NCBI RefSeq assembly: GCF_014705655.1 | Contig: NZ_JACXIY010000013.1 | Span: 186,001 to 250,000 of the forward strand | DNA length: 64,000 nucleotides | Direction of reading: 5' to 3' | DNA from: Paenibacillus arenilitoris | GTDB taxonomy: Bacteria; Bacillota; Bacilli; Paenibacillales; Paenibacillaceae | Shown: positions 52,691 to 60,572 of the stretch, piece after piece | Numbering within the stretch: the first letter of the stretch is position 1 | Layout: the number at the start of each line of letters is the position of its first letter | The notes under the pieces: generated by a model | The model's database searches: none | Told to the model about the DNA's origin: nothing | The model's input: the letters and a program-made list of their open reading frames with translations, nothing else | Program-made: the position numbers and the translations under genes

Positions 52691-52728
52691 GATCGGGCAG
52701 GATACTGAGAAGTGAAGGAGTAAAAGTT

Positions 52729-52980
52729 ATGGAATTGAGTCATGTCCACTTAGGTTATTACAGGAATGATAATGATATAGAAGCTGTTGGTTTTTTTGAA
52801 GATGACGAATTGGTTTTTTACTTCGATGATAGTGATGATAAAGGCTTGTTTAAAGAGAATCAGCAAAGACATGAATTGTTTGGTATTGTTATTTTTAAAG
52901 CGTGTGATTACGAAGAAGCAGAAGGGAAATTTAATGAATGGGTAAGATGTATATGGGTCCCAGATGCTGGCCAGCGACCG
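52729..52980 (+). CDS. Hypothetical small acidic protein, 3' end replaced by IS110
   Basis: AAGGAG precedes ATG. About 75 codons (MELSHVHLGYYRNDNDIEAV, DDELVFYFDDSDDKGLFKEN) encode an acidic protein of unknown function with no membrane segment. The frame then runs without stop into the leader of the IS110 copy and further into its transposase, ending at 53880. So the insertion made an in-frame fusion of 383 codons. The native C-terminus is lost; the boundary at about 52950-52980 is approximate. Confidence 0.6.
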
Positions 52981-53010
52981 GATCCAAATACAAACCAAGG
53001 AGACTACAAG

Positions 53011-53880
53011 ATGAATTCTACTCAAAATGAACGCATTAATCAAATCACTTCTTCTACCTTAATTGTCGGCGTAGACATCGCTAAATTTAAACACGTCGCT
53101 CGAGTACAAGACTACCGCGGAGTCGAGTTCGGGAGGCCCATTACGTTTGAGAACAATCGTGAAGGCTTTGCAATGTTCGTTAGCTGGTTCAGAAAGATTG
53201 CGACGGAGCAAGGGTTCCAGGACACCGTCGTTGGCATGGAACCGACCGGTCACTTCTGGCTGAACCTGGCCCATTTTCTAAGAGAACAGCGCGTTACGTG
53301 CACTGTGGTTAATCCGCTCCACGTGAAGAAAAGCAAAGAGTTGGATGAGCTTGAGTGTAAGTTTGAAGAGCTTGAGGCAAGGCTGGATGAGCTTTTGGGG
53401 CAAATCCCGCAGGTGAAGCAACTACTGGCCATTAAAGGAATTGGCCGGGACAGTATAGCCGGTTTCCTCGCTGAAATTGGCGACATTGAACATTACCGGC
53501 ATCCAAAACAGATCATTAAGCTCGCAGGCTTGAACCTAAAAGAAAACACGTCCGGTAAACACAAGGGACAAACGAAGATCACGAAGCGAGGGCGTAAGCG
53601 GTTACGAGCGCTGCTATTTCGCGTTATGATGCCATTGGTGGCCAAGAACCGAGCGTTTAAGGCGTTGCATGAGCACTACACCAAACGGCCAGATAATCCG
53701 TTGAAAAAGATGCAGTCACTCATTGCGCTTTGCGGTAAGCTGGTTCGAATTCTCTTTGGTGTCCTGAAAAAAGGTCATCGGTACAGTGAAGAAAAGATGT
53801 TGCAGGATATTCCTCGGTTCACGGAAGTTTCGTGGGGCAGCTTAAATTCATGCTTTTTCATAAAAGACGAACGTAAATAA
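53011..53880 (+). CDS. IS110 transposase lacking the middle of the catalytic domain
   Basis: 289 residues from ATG 53011 (AAGGAG upstream), while normal members have about 400. N-terminal motifs are intact: STLIVGVDIAKFKHVARVQ, VVGMEPTGHFWLNLAHFL, NPLHVKKSKELD. Then about 100 residues, including the third acidic DEDD motif (KxDxxDA), are missing in frame before ELECKFEELEARLDELL. The C-terminal Transposase_20 part (LLAIKGIGRDSIAGFLAEIG; KRGRKRLRALLF) is complete. Probably inactive by itself, but it remains a clean open frame. Confidence 0.85.
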   Translation: MNSTQNERINQITSSTLIVGVDIAKFKHVARVQDYRGVEFGRPITFENNREGFAMFVSWFRKIATEQGFQDTVVGMEPTGHFWLNLAHFLREQRVTCTVVNPLHVKKSKELDELECKFEELEARLDELLGQIPQVKQLLAIKGIGRDSIAGFLAEIGDIEHYRHPKQIIKLAGLNLKENTSGKHKGQTKITKRGRKRLRALLFRVMMPLVAKNRAFKALHEHYTKRPDNPLKKMQSLIALCGKLVRILFGVLKKGHRYSEEKMLQDIPRFTEVSWGSLNSCFFIKDERK

Positions 53881-53963
53881 CTAAGGTACAGACAATTGAA
53901 GCACGGATGAGTCGGAATAACACTATCATACGGACGAAGATCCTGTCGGGCAGCATATCCGAC

Positions 53964-54053
53964 CTCCACCTCATGGACAGGTTGAATGAAGGAATGTGGG
54001 AGCGAAGACTCTGTCAGACATGGGAGGGTTGACCTCCATGAGGCGATGTGGAG
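53964..54053 (+). ncRNA. Putative IS110 structured RNA segment (copy 2)
   Basis: CCTCATGGA (53969-53977) pairs perfectly with TCCATGAGG (54035-54043); CTCCA (53964-53968) with TGGAG (54049-54053); inner hairpin GAG-CGAAGA-CTC (54000-54011). Each stem differs in sequence from the copy at 40756-40846 but is still paired. The remaining gap to 54367 holds only the right end of the element and the leader of the nucleotidyltransferase gene. Confidence 0.55.
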
Positions 54054-54367
54054 ATCCTAAGGTGCGACCATAAATCTCCAGAAAGTCCACTTTTTTAAAC
54101 GAGTGGTCTGGTTGGATATGCTTTTTTTACTTTTCCCGCCCCATATTCTGCATCTTCTACAACCTTGTTCCATTCAGTTGTTGTTTCGTACGAAAGAAAA
54201 ACGTTCAAAACCTAAGAAAACAAGCGTATTTAAGAGGAAAACTATTCTCCATAGAGGGAGTTCAACGTAGTGGTAAACATCCAGGGGTAGTTTGATTTTA
54301 ATTATCTTTTCTTTTTACTTCAACGGGATAACAACCTAAACTTGAAGTACAAAAAGGAGGTTATCTG

Positions 54368-55483
54368 ATGGTTGATGTTTTTGCTGTAGCTGACATTATT
54401 GTCAAACATATTAAGACTCATTACCCCCAAGATGTTGCTATTGTCGGATATTACGGATCATATTTGCAGGGGCGAGCGAATGAACGATCGGATTTGGATT
54501 TCTTCTTCATTCCGGGCACGGCCAGAGGAAGACAAGTAGAATGCCAATTTATAATCGACGGTATAAGTTTTGATTTCTGGCCAATCGGATGGGATCGTGC
54601 TGAGAGAATGGCAACATCTGAGGAGTGGAGCACGACGATTATAGCAGACTGTGAGCTATTATATGTCCGATCAGAAGATGATCTTGCGAGGTTCATGGAA
54701 CTTCGTAAGACAATAACCAACATGGGCAGTGAATCCAAAGCACCTGATTTGATCAGCAAAGCCGAATCAGTATTAAAGGATTGCCTTATCAGCATGGCTA
54801 AAATGCAGCTTACCGAAAACACCAATGATCTGTCCTATTTTCGAACCCAGGCTCAAGAGATTACGGTAAACATTTTTAAGTCTCTTGGATTCTTGAACCA
54901 AATCTACTATAAGCGCATGTGGGGCCACTATCGCGAGCAAGTCAGAAATCTCCCTATTAAGCCGGACCAACTGGATCAATACCTCGATACCATTATGTTC
55001 AGCCTTATTCCAGATGAAATTATGTCAGCGTGTGAGAAACTGACTGCAGATACACTTTGCCTTATATCGGAACGACAAAACAGCCAAGAAGAGAATCGCT
55101 CTTATAAAGAGCGATTGAAGGGGTACTACGAAGAGGAAAAGGGGATGATGAACAAACTGTTAACCGCGTGCGAAAAAGGACATTACGAAACAGCTTTCTT
55201 CGTTGCTACTGGTGTACAAGACGGGTTAGCTCGAATTTTGTACGCTGCAGAAAAAGGACGTTGGCCTGGTATTGTTGATTTTGGTGAGCATCGAGAGTTT
55301 TACGTTCGTTATGGGTATCCAGATCTTGTCGCGCTGTTGGATCCAACAGATTTTGAACCGTTACGATTAGCCGTTCTGCAGCTTATAGAAAAGTTAGAGA
55401 ATCACCTAAGAACAGAAGGTGTATCTTTGAACCAGTTCGACTCTGTTGCTGATTTCGAATCATTTTACATAAACAGAGTTTGA
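54368..55483 (+). CDS. Nucleotidyltransferase domain protein
   Basis: A 371-residue cytosolic protein. The N-terminal polymerase-beta-like nucleotidyltransferase signature is GYYGSYLQGRANERSDLDFFF (GS-x10-D-x-D) at about residues 27-47. The remaining 300 residues are helical and unrecognised (possible substrate-binding domain; ERQNSQEENRSYKERLKGYY coiled segment). AAAAGGAGG before ATG. It may transfer nucleotides to small molecules such as aminoglycosides, but no specificity motif is clear. It directly follows the right end of the IS110 copy. Confidence 0.82.
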   Translation: MVDVFAVADIIVKHIKTHYPQDVAIVGYYGSYLQGRANERSDLDFFFIPGTARGRQVECQFIIDGISFDFWPIGWDRAERMATSEEWSTTIIADCELLYVRSEDDLARFMELRKTITNMGSESKAPDLISKAESVLKDCLISMAKMQLTENTNDLSYFRTQAQEITVNIFKSLGFLNQIYYKRMWGHYREQVRNLPIKPDQLDQYLDTIMFSLIPDEIMSACEKLTADTLCLISERQNSQEENRSYKERLKGYYEEEKGMMNKLLTACEKGHYETAFFVATGVQDGLARILYAAEKGRWPGIVDFGEHREFYVRYGYPDLVALLDPTDFEPLRLAVLQLIEKLENHLRTEGVSLNQFDSVADFESFYINRV

Positions 55484-55524
55484 TTACATTGCGATCAAAC
55501 GGTGTGTTATGTTACATAGATGTT

Positions 55525-55600
55525 CCGCTAACGGAGAACGATAGCTGAATAAAGAAACGACGGCAGTCGATCATAATTGATCGGCTGCCAATTTCACGCT
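55525..55600 (+). repeat. Dispersed intergenic repeat, full copy
   Basis: TTCCGCTAACGGAGAACGAT, AGCTGAATAAAG, then GACGGCAGTCGATCATAATT / GATCGGCTGCC hairpin. Terminates the region between the convergent nucleotidyltransferase and LysR genes. Confidence 0.8.
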
Positions 55601-55638
55601 GCCGGCTATTTTTGTGAGGGCCTACCCAGCGCCTTATT

Positions 55639-56550
55639 TTACCCCAACGACCGAGTGGAAAGCTCCATTACACTTTGAACGAAAGACTGCAACTCGTCTA
55701 TAAAAATTTTTGCAGCTTGCCCCATAAATTTATCCGTTCGATATAGGATGCAAATATCCTGGCTTGGCGTTGGATTGAGCAGCGTTACGGCTGAGATGTT
55801 ATCGCCTTTGAGGTAATCTAGCAGCAGCCGCGGAAGAATTGCCGCTCCTATCCCTTGTTCGACTAAGGACAAAAGCGTCGATAACGTGGAGGTTACGATT
55901 GAATTGTCTAATTCTATCCCCTTTTCTTGACAGCAAGAATGAATGACCTTCGTAATCTGATGCTCCGGACCGAACATGACCATCTTAAGCTGCTGTAATT
56001 GTTCGAAGAGGATCGCCTTTGACTTAGCAAAGGGGTGATCCGAATGGATGGCCAATGCAAACTCCTCGTGGAACAAAGGAATGATCGAGATGCGATCATC
56101 CGGATTCGCAGGCACAATAGTAACGCCAAGATCTCTTGTGCCGTCAACAACCTGTTCATACACATCCACGGTCTCCGTAACGCGTATGGAAAGCTTGGGA
56201 TATGTACGGTGGAAATTGATCAACAGTGTATCGAACAGCAAATCCCCATCTCCAGGAAGAATCCCGATGTCCAGCCTGCCGCCTTCCATACGCTTCAGAT
56301 CCGTAATCGCTCCCTTAATATAGTCGATGCGTTCGAAGATGATATGACATTGATCCAGCAAGATCTTACCCGCCTCCGTCAATGCAATCCGTTTGCCAAT
56401 GCGATCGAACAGCGGCATCCCAAGCTCGTTTTCCAAAAACTTGATCTGCTGACTCAGATTCGACTGTGTCGTGCACAGGTTCTCGGCCGCTCTTGAGAAA
56501 TGCATTTCCTTACAAACGGCGGCAAAATACTCAAGTTGCCTGAACTCCAC
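55639..56550 (-). CDS. LysR family transcriptional regulator
   Basis: 303 residues. N-terminal winged HTH: MEFRQLEYFAAVCKEMHFSR, AAENLCTTQSNLSQQIKFLE. The LysR substrate-binding domain spans about 90-295 (GGRLDIGILPGDGD, GIGAAILPRLLLDYL). The C-terminal pattern resembles the CynR/CysL-like group. GGGGGAACGAGGAG site before ATG. Divergent from a DinB gene and likely its regulator. Confidence 0.9.
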   Translation of the reverse strand: MEFRQLEYFAAVCKEMHFSRAAENLCTTQSNLSQQIKFLENELGMPLFDRIGKRIALTEAGKILLDQCHIIFERIDYIKGAITDLKRMEGGRLDIGILPGDGDLLFDTLLINFHRTYPKLSIRVTETVDVYEQVVDGTRDLGVTIVPANPDDRISIIPLFHEEFALAIHSDHPFAKSKAILFEQLQQLKMVMFGPEHQITKVIHSCCQEKGIELDNSIVTSTLSTLLSLVEQGIGAAILPRLLLDYLKGDNISAVTLLNPTPSQDICILYRTDKFMGQAAKIFIDELQSFVQSVMELSTRSLG

Positions 56551-56641
56551 TCCTCGTTCCCCCTTTTAATAAGCGGTCTCCATTCATCATTATAAATGAA
56601 AATCCAATTTATCCCAATCCTTTATTCAATCATTACTGAAA

Positions 56642-56658
56642 CCGATCAATTGAATCGG
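56642..56658. promoter_or_regulatory. LysR-box-like inverted repeat
   Basis: CCGAT-CAATTGA-ATCGG, a perfect 5+5 inverted repeat with an inner CAATTG palindrome, in the divergent lysR/dinB region. Spacing resembles a T-N11-A LysR box. Confidence 0.45.
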
Positions 56659-56704
56659 AATCTCGTGATTGTTGCTTTGTGGAGAGAGGAGTACACTTTG
56701 GATG

Positions 56705-56723
56705 TGAAAGCGATACGCTTACA
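56705..56723 (+). promoter_or_regulatory. Palindromic operator-like site before the DinB gene
   Basis: TGAAAGCG-ATA-CGCTTACA, 7 of 8 bases paired, 28 bp before the DinB start. It resembles LacI/CcpA-type half-sites but has a 3-base centre. Confidence 0.35.
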
Positions 56724-56751
56724 ACAATTTAAACGGGAGGCGTTTTAACCA

Positions 56752-57214
56752 TGGCTATTCGATTATTACAAGCGGAAAAGTTCTGCATCAGATCGTGATC
56801 GGGCAGCTTCAAGGCGTTTCGGAGGATCAATTCGATATTCAAGCGAAAGGCTTCAATAACACGATTCGTTGGAATGTCGGTCATATGGTTTATTGGATGG
56901 ATAAATACTCCACTTTATCCTTCGGACTCCCGTCTGCAATTCCGCCTCATTATGAATCGTTGTTCGGCTCCGGAACGAAACCTTCGGAATGGACGATTAC
57001 TCCGCCCTCGAAGGAGGAACTGACCGAACTATTAATGGCGCAGCTTTCCCGTCTCTCCGAACTGACGCCCGAAATGCTGGACATGAAGCTGCAATCGCCA
57101 TACATCATGGGCCCGTTCCAATTCATTACCTCCGGCGAGTTGTTCAATTTCGCTCTGATGCACGAAGCCATACACCTTGGCATCATTTCGAGCCAGCTTA
57201 AAGCCATGCAATAA
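56752..57214 (+). pseudogene. DinB family protein with a frameshift near the start
   Basis: GGGAGGCG stands eight bases before ATG 56752, but this frame stops after 15 codons. Another frame reads YSIITSGKVLHQIVIGQLQG and continues to TAA 57214 as a DinB-type protein (IRWNVGHMVYWMD, FNFALMHEAIHLGIISSQLK). The Gly-His in NVGHM and the HEAIH motif are the metal ligands of the family. One missing base between codons 2 and 3 restores a perfect 154-residue gene. It is a recent frameshift or a sequencing error. Confidence 0.75.
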
Positions 57215-57291
57215 GATGTGGCAATACGAATAGCAGGTGGATCTGATCCGCCGCCCGATGTTCCATCTCTAAAAAAGGAGATCAGTGCTAG

Positions 57292-57690
57292 ATGAAACCG
57301 GATCAAGTGTTACTTCAATACTTCCACAATTTGGTGGATATCGACAAAGCCCTTAGTTATGTACATCATGATGCCAAGTTTATCGCGGCATTCGAGAAGG
57401 AGACGGACAGACATTACTTCTATGGAACCTATTATGGGATAGAAGGCGTAAGGACGCTATTGTCCAAGTTCCAGAAAGATCTTGATACCCAAGAATTCGA
57501 GATCCGCAAGATACTTGCTGATGAAACCACTGCTTTAGCTTGGGGAAGATTCAAGCATCGGATTCGGCCTACCGGCAAAATGTTTGAAAGCCATTGGGCG
57601 GTGGTTTGCGAAGTGAAAGACGGCAAGATTAAGTATTTCCGGGGCTTTGAAGATACAGGTGCCTTGGAAGCCGCTTATAGAGAGGATTGA
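57292..57690 (+). CDS. SnoaL/NTF2-like domain protein
   Basis: 132 residues with the cone-shaped NTF2-like fold pattern: LLQYFHNLVDIDKALSYVHH, FYGTYYGIEGVRTLLSKFQK, SHWAVVCEVKDGKIKYFRGF. Such proteins are small cytosolic enzymes or ligand binders. AAAAAAGGAGAT precedes ATG. Follows DinB by 77 bp on the same strand, so possibly co-transcribed. Confidence 0.82.
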   Translation: MKPDQVLLQYFHNLVDIDKALSYVHHDAKFIAAFEKETDRHYFYGTYYGIEGVRTLLSKFQKDLDTQEFEIRKILADETTALAWGRFKHRIRPTGKMFESHWAVVCEVKDGKIKYFRGFEDTGALEAAYRED

Positions 57691-57726
57691 TGCACCACGA
57701 GAATTCCGCATTTGTACGACCGCCAT

Positions 57727-57913
57727 GTCGCACTAACGGGTACAAGAGCTAAGCGATGGCACCGATCCATCGCTTAGCTTTTTGTTCTGGCTGCCGCTGA
57801 GCTATCGGGCAGTTGAACGACAGTAGGAGTAGTTTGCAATGGCAACTGCTCTTTTTCTTCATTAAGCTAAAGGGCAGATTAGTAGTAACATAGGCTGCCA
57901 TCGATGGCAGCCT
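57727..57913 (+). repeat. Cluster of three dispersed repeat units
   Basis: Unit 1: GCACTAACGGGTACAAGAGC with hairpin AAGCGATGG...CCATCGCTT and T run. Unit 2: GCTGCCGCTGAGCTATCGGG, CAGTTGAACG. Unit 3: CATTAAGCTAAAGGGCAGAT with GGCTGCCATCGATGGCAGCC. Three tandem members between convergent genes. Confidence 0.75.
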
Positions 57914-57977
57914 TATTCGTTCAAGGCTGATGACATCAGATTATAATTCGCGGACAAAGCGGAATACGGTCAACCCT

Positions 57978-58520
57978 CTAAAGCCATTGCTGATATTGTT
58001 CCTGTATCGTGTCTCTTGCGACCTGTCTTTTTTGCAAAATGGCTGTCGGGACCATCGTATTGTATTTCTTTATTTTTATATTGATTTCGGCTATTTCCTG
58101 GTCCCATTTATTATCGCTGTTATCAGGGGGAGAGGTTAGCAGCTTGCGGATTTGCTCTCTTATTTCTTGCTGCAGCTGTAACCAATCTGGCAGCACGTTA
58201 GCATTTTTGAGTATGCTGGTGAAAACATCGCCAGAATCGAGATTCAACGGCTTTCCTTTGCCAGGAAGATGATCGAATGCGCCCTTTTTCTGCTGCTCCT
58301 TGTACATTTCATCGAGCCAATGGCTTTGCGATACATTCGTATTCCAATATTGATTTTGATGAACCGCAGACTCACCGGCGTCCGATTCCAGCGAGGAGTC
58401 AGTTTCAGCTATTACATCAGAAGGTTGAGGATGAGTCTTATCCACTTCAATTATCGAAGTATCATGATCTTCATTGTTTGCAGAAAAATGATTGTTCTTC
58501 TTTTTGAACCAAAGAAACAT
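57978..58520 (-). CDS. DUF1992 domain protein (DnaJ homologue subfamily C member 28-like)
   Basis: 180 residues. The conserved DUF1992 part lies at about 90-180: WLDEMYKEQQKKGAFDHLPG, KGKPLNL, with a helical tail. The first 85 residues are low-complexity and acidic (SSLESDAGESAVHQNQYWNT). Start ATG 58520 with GGAGGGG seven bases before; an upstream start at 58556 is rejected. Despite its name the family lacks a J domain; function unknown. Confidence 0.85.
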   Translation of the reverse strand: MFLWFKKKNNHFSANNEDHDTSIIEVDKTHPQPSDVIAETDSSLESDAGESAVHQNQYWNTNVSQSHWLDEMYKEQQKKGAFDHLPGKGKPLNLDSGDVFTSILKNANVLPDWLQLQQEIREQIRKLLTSPPDNSDNKWDQEIAEINIKIKKYNTMVPTAILQKRQVARDTIQEQYQQWL

Positions 58521-58736
58521 TCTATTCCCCTCCACATCCCGTGATGAGATTATCATACTTGAAAATGCTGAAGCTGTCGCGAAGTTATATGACTATTCTG
58601 TTAATTCATAGTGCCAGAGATTAAGAACAAATGGGTTTGACTCCCTGCTTTATTTTCCTCATGATAGACTTGGAAGTCTACTAATGTTGTACGGAATGTG
58701 TTTACTAATGGGTGTAATTTAGAAGCTATTATGATT

Positions 58737-58836
58737 GAACTATCGGAGACGATAGTGAAATGATTATGACTGGAGCAGGCGCCGCGGCGACCTGCTTCTG
58801 ATCGTTTGAAGTAACTGGCAGGATAGTTGAACAGTG
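58737..58836 (+). repeat. Dispersed intergenic repeat, long form, near-identical to 36569
   Basis: TGAACTATCGGAGACGATAG, hairpin GCAGG...CCTGC, GTTTGAAGTAACTGGCAGGA, TAGTTGAAC. Positions 58749-58814 differ from 36588-36652 by a single inserted T. The rest of the 454-bp gap (58521-58974) holds no gene. Confidence 0.85.
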
Positions 58837-58974
58837 ATAAAGTGAACCTTATCTTCATAAATGACGCAAGTTTTTTACATGAGCATTTTGCATAATTCCA
58901 TTTTTGAGAATTACGTCGTAGAATCCCAGGCTTAGTTGAACAGATTTTTCTGCCTTGCTGACTTCAATGACAAA

Positions 58975-59950
58975 AATGGGCAGACTGTGGACTCGAGTAG
59001 CGCCGTAAATCGCTTTTCGTATCGACTTTGACGACCATCCCGTAGTTGGAGGATGAACAGGCTGCCATACCGAGCGGACAGTCGACCTTGCCTGTGGCAT
59101 GAGGACAGCGGAATTTCAGGTAATCACCATCGACTCCCCAATAGGTCATAGGGAGACCCATTGAGCAGCAAGGCGTACCACTGGATGTCATGCCCGCAGG
59201 CGGTTCCTTTTCATTGCGGAGGTTCATCGGAATAATCGCCTGAGCCTTTACGTTCCGCGCTGCCAGCATCAAGAATAAAGATCTTCACTTTTGTTCCCGC
59301 GGCCACTTGTCCCATGAGCGACGGAGCCATATCGCCGTCGTTGACATGAGCCGGTGTAACGGAGAGCGCCATCGGCAGCTCGCTTGAGGTGTCAACAGCA
59401 AGATGGAGCTTGTAGCCAAACCACTTGACCTTGTTGCCAAACGAGTCGAACTTCGCACCCCAATTGGCATTGCCCGTTAGCTCGCTTTTCCGTTTCGGCT
59501 GCTTCACCTCATAGGCATGAATCGCTGCACTATCGATCGCAACATGACTTCCGTCAATGATTCCTTCCTTCTTGCATTGTGCGACGAGATCTTTAAACAG
59601 GTGCTTAGCCAGCCCCTTGCTGGTTAATTCAGCGAATACGCGGCTTAATGTCGCGATAGAAGGAGCTTCACGGTCCAATCGAAGTCCACACTGATAACGA
59701 AAGCGAAGGTCGACATCCAAACGACGATGTAGACCCGTAAATGTATCGATATTCTCAAGCGGTGCAGCAAGCAGCGCACGAAGAATCCCTTGTCTGCAGT
59801 GCCCGTCGGCACCTCGGGGTGAATGACTTCTCAATTCCTTAGACATAGGGTCGTAAGTCTAAGGGCGCTGAAAAAGAGAGGTAATCGTTCCTTTGATTCA
59901 AGTTTTTGAAGCTCATCAAAGGAAAATAGAGTTTCTTGGAGAATATACAA
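58975..59950 (-). pseudogene. DDE transposase (IS4/IS5/IS1182-like), frameshifted and 3'-truncated
   Basis: Starts at TTG 59950 with GGGAGGG upstream: LYILQETLFSFDELQKLESK. The frame shifts near 59860, continues as AKHLFKDLVAQCKKEGIIDG and KLHLAVDTSSELPMALSVTP (IS DDE catalytic part), shifts again near 59220-59270 and ends with NYGMVVKVDTKSDLRRYSSP at about 58985, where the usual YNERTAVERxNSRLKE portion is missing. At least two frameshifts and a deletion, so inactive. Confidence 0.82.
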
Positions 59951-60118
59951 AGTGACTTCCCTCCCTTGGGTTTTCTGGTTTGGTCACTTGAAAACTTCTC
60001 CAAGTCGGGGTGAAGTCCCTTTTTTATGCTCAAAAACCTTTGTGTAGTAAGGCTTCAGATTTATGCAAAATGCTCACATATATGGCTTGGTTGGTTTGTA
60101 TTTGAAGGGGGATGAATA

Positions 60119-60514
60119 TTGTTTGTGAATAGTGAAATTAACTTGCCGAGCGAAGAGGTATTGGAACATTTCGGTGCCCAAGTGCTAATGACTCTAGGTG
60201 GTAGAATAAATACGATCGTCGATCAGACAGGACAAGTCATCTTGTTGGATTGGGGCAATGCGGCAGTAAGCACGGTGAATGGAGATATCATTAACGTGTT
60301 GCAGTGCCATATCTTGGACGGAGATCCGGATAGCGAACATTTCAAAGCGTTTCTAGACGGGTACGGCATCCATGAAGATGACCTTGCCGATAGGAGGCAT
60401 TTGCTGTTATTAAGAGCGTTCGATAATCTCAGGTGGGCTATCGACCGAAGTCCGGACCAGATCGAATCCTATGCTGCGATCGCGAAACAGGTTGTCGATA
60501 TGACAATGGATTAG
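60119..60514 (+). CDS. APH-type phosphotransferase C-terminal fragment
   Basis: 131 residues, open from TTG 60119 without a clear ribosome site. VDQTGQVILLDWGNAAVSTV, NGDIINVLQ is the second half of an APH/kinase fold (metal Asp in LLDWGNA); the ATP lobe and the HGD catalytic loop are missing. It begins shortly after the transposase relic, so the 5' half was probably lost with that insertion. It may be a pseudogene rather than a working protein. Confidence 0.55.
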   Translation: MFVNSEINLPSEEVLEHFGAQVLMTLGGRINTIVDQTGQVILLDWGNAAVSTVNGDIINVLQCHILDGDPDSEHFKAFLDGYGIHEDDLADRRHLLLLRAFDNLRWAIDRSPDQIESYAAIAKQVVDMTMD

Positions 60515-60572
60515 AAGAGATTGTGCGGCAGTCCAGGACGTTATTTCGTCCGGAGCTGCCGCTGTCCGCTAT

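Larger units (their letters stand above)
52950..54268 (+). mobile_element. IS110-family element, second copy with internally deleted transposase
   Basis: Comprises a short 5' leader, the transposase (53011-53880) and about 390 bases of 3' non-coding sequence that ends with GAGGGAGTTCAACGT (54254-54268), shared with the first copy at 41017-41031. The 3' part carries the conserved structured segment. Left end approximate. Confidence 0.7.

Noticed and set aside
7487..58836. CRISPR array as explanation for the recurring GGCAGCC hairpins
   Set aside because: Copies are scattered singly in intergenic gaps, not regularly spaced, and no cas genes are present.
59839..60033. 64-codon minus-strand frame upstream of the transposase
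   Set aside because: Another frame of the transposase 5' region; the true frame (LYILQETLFSF...) is in a different phase.
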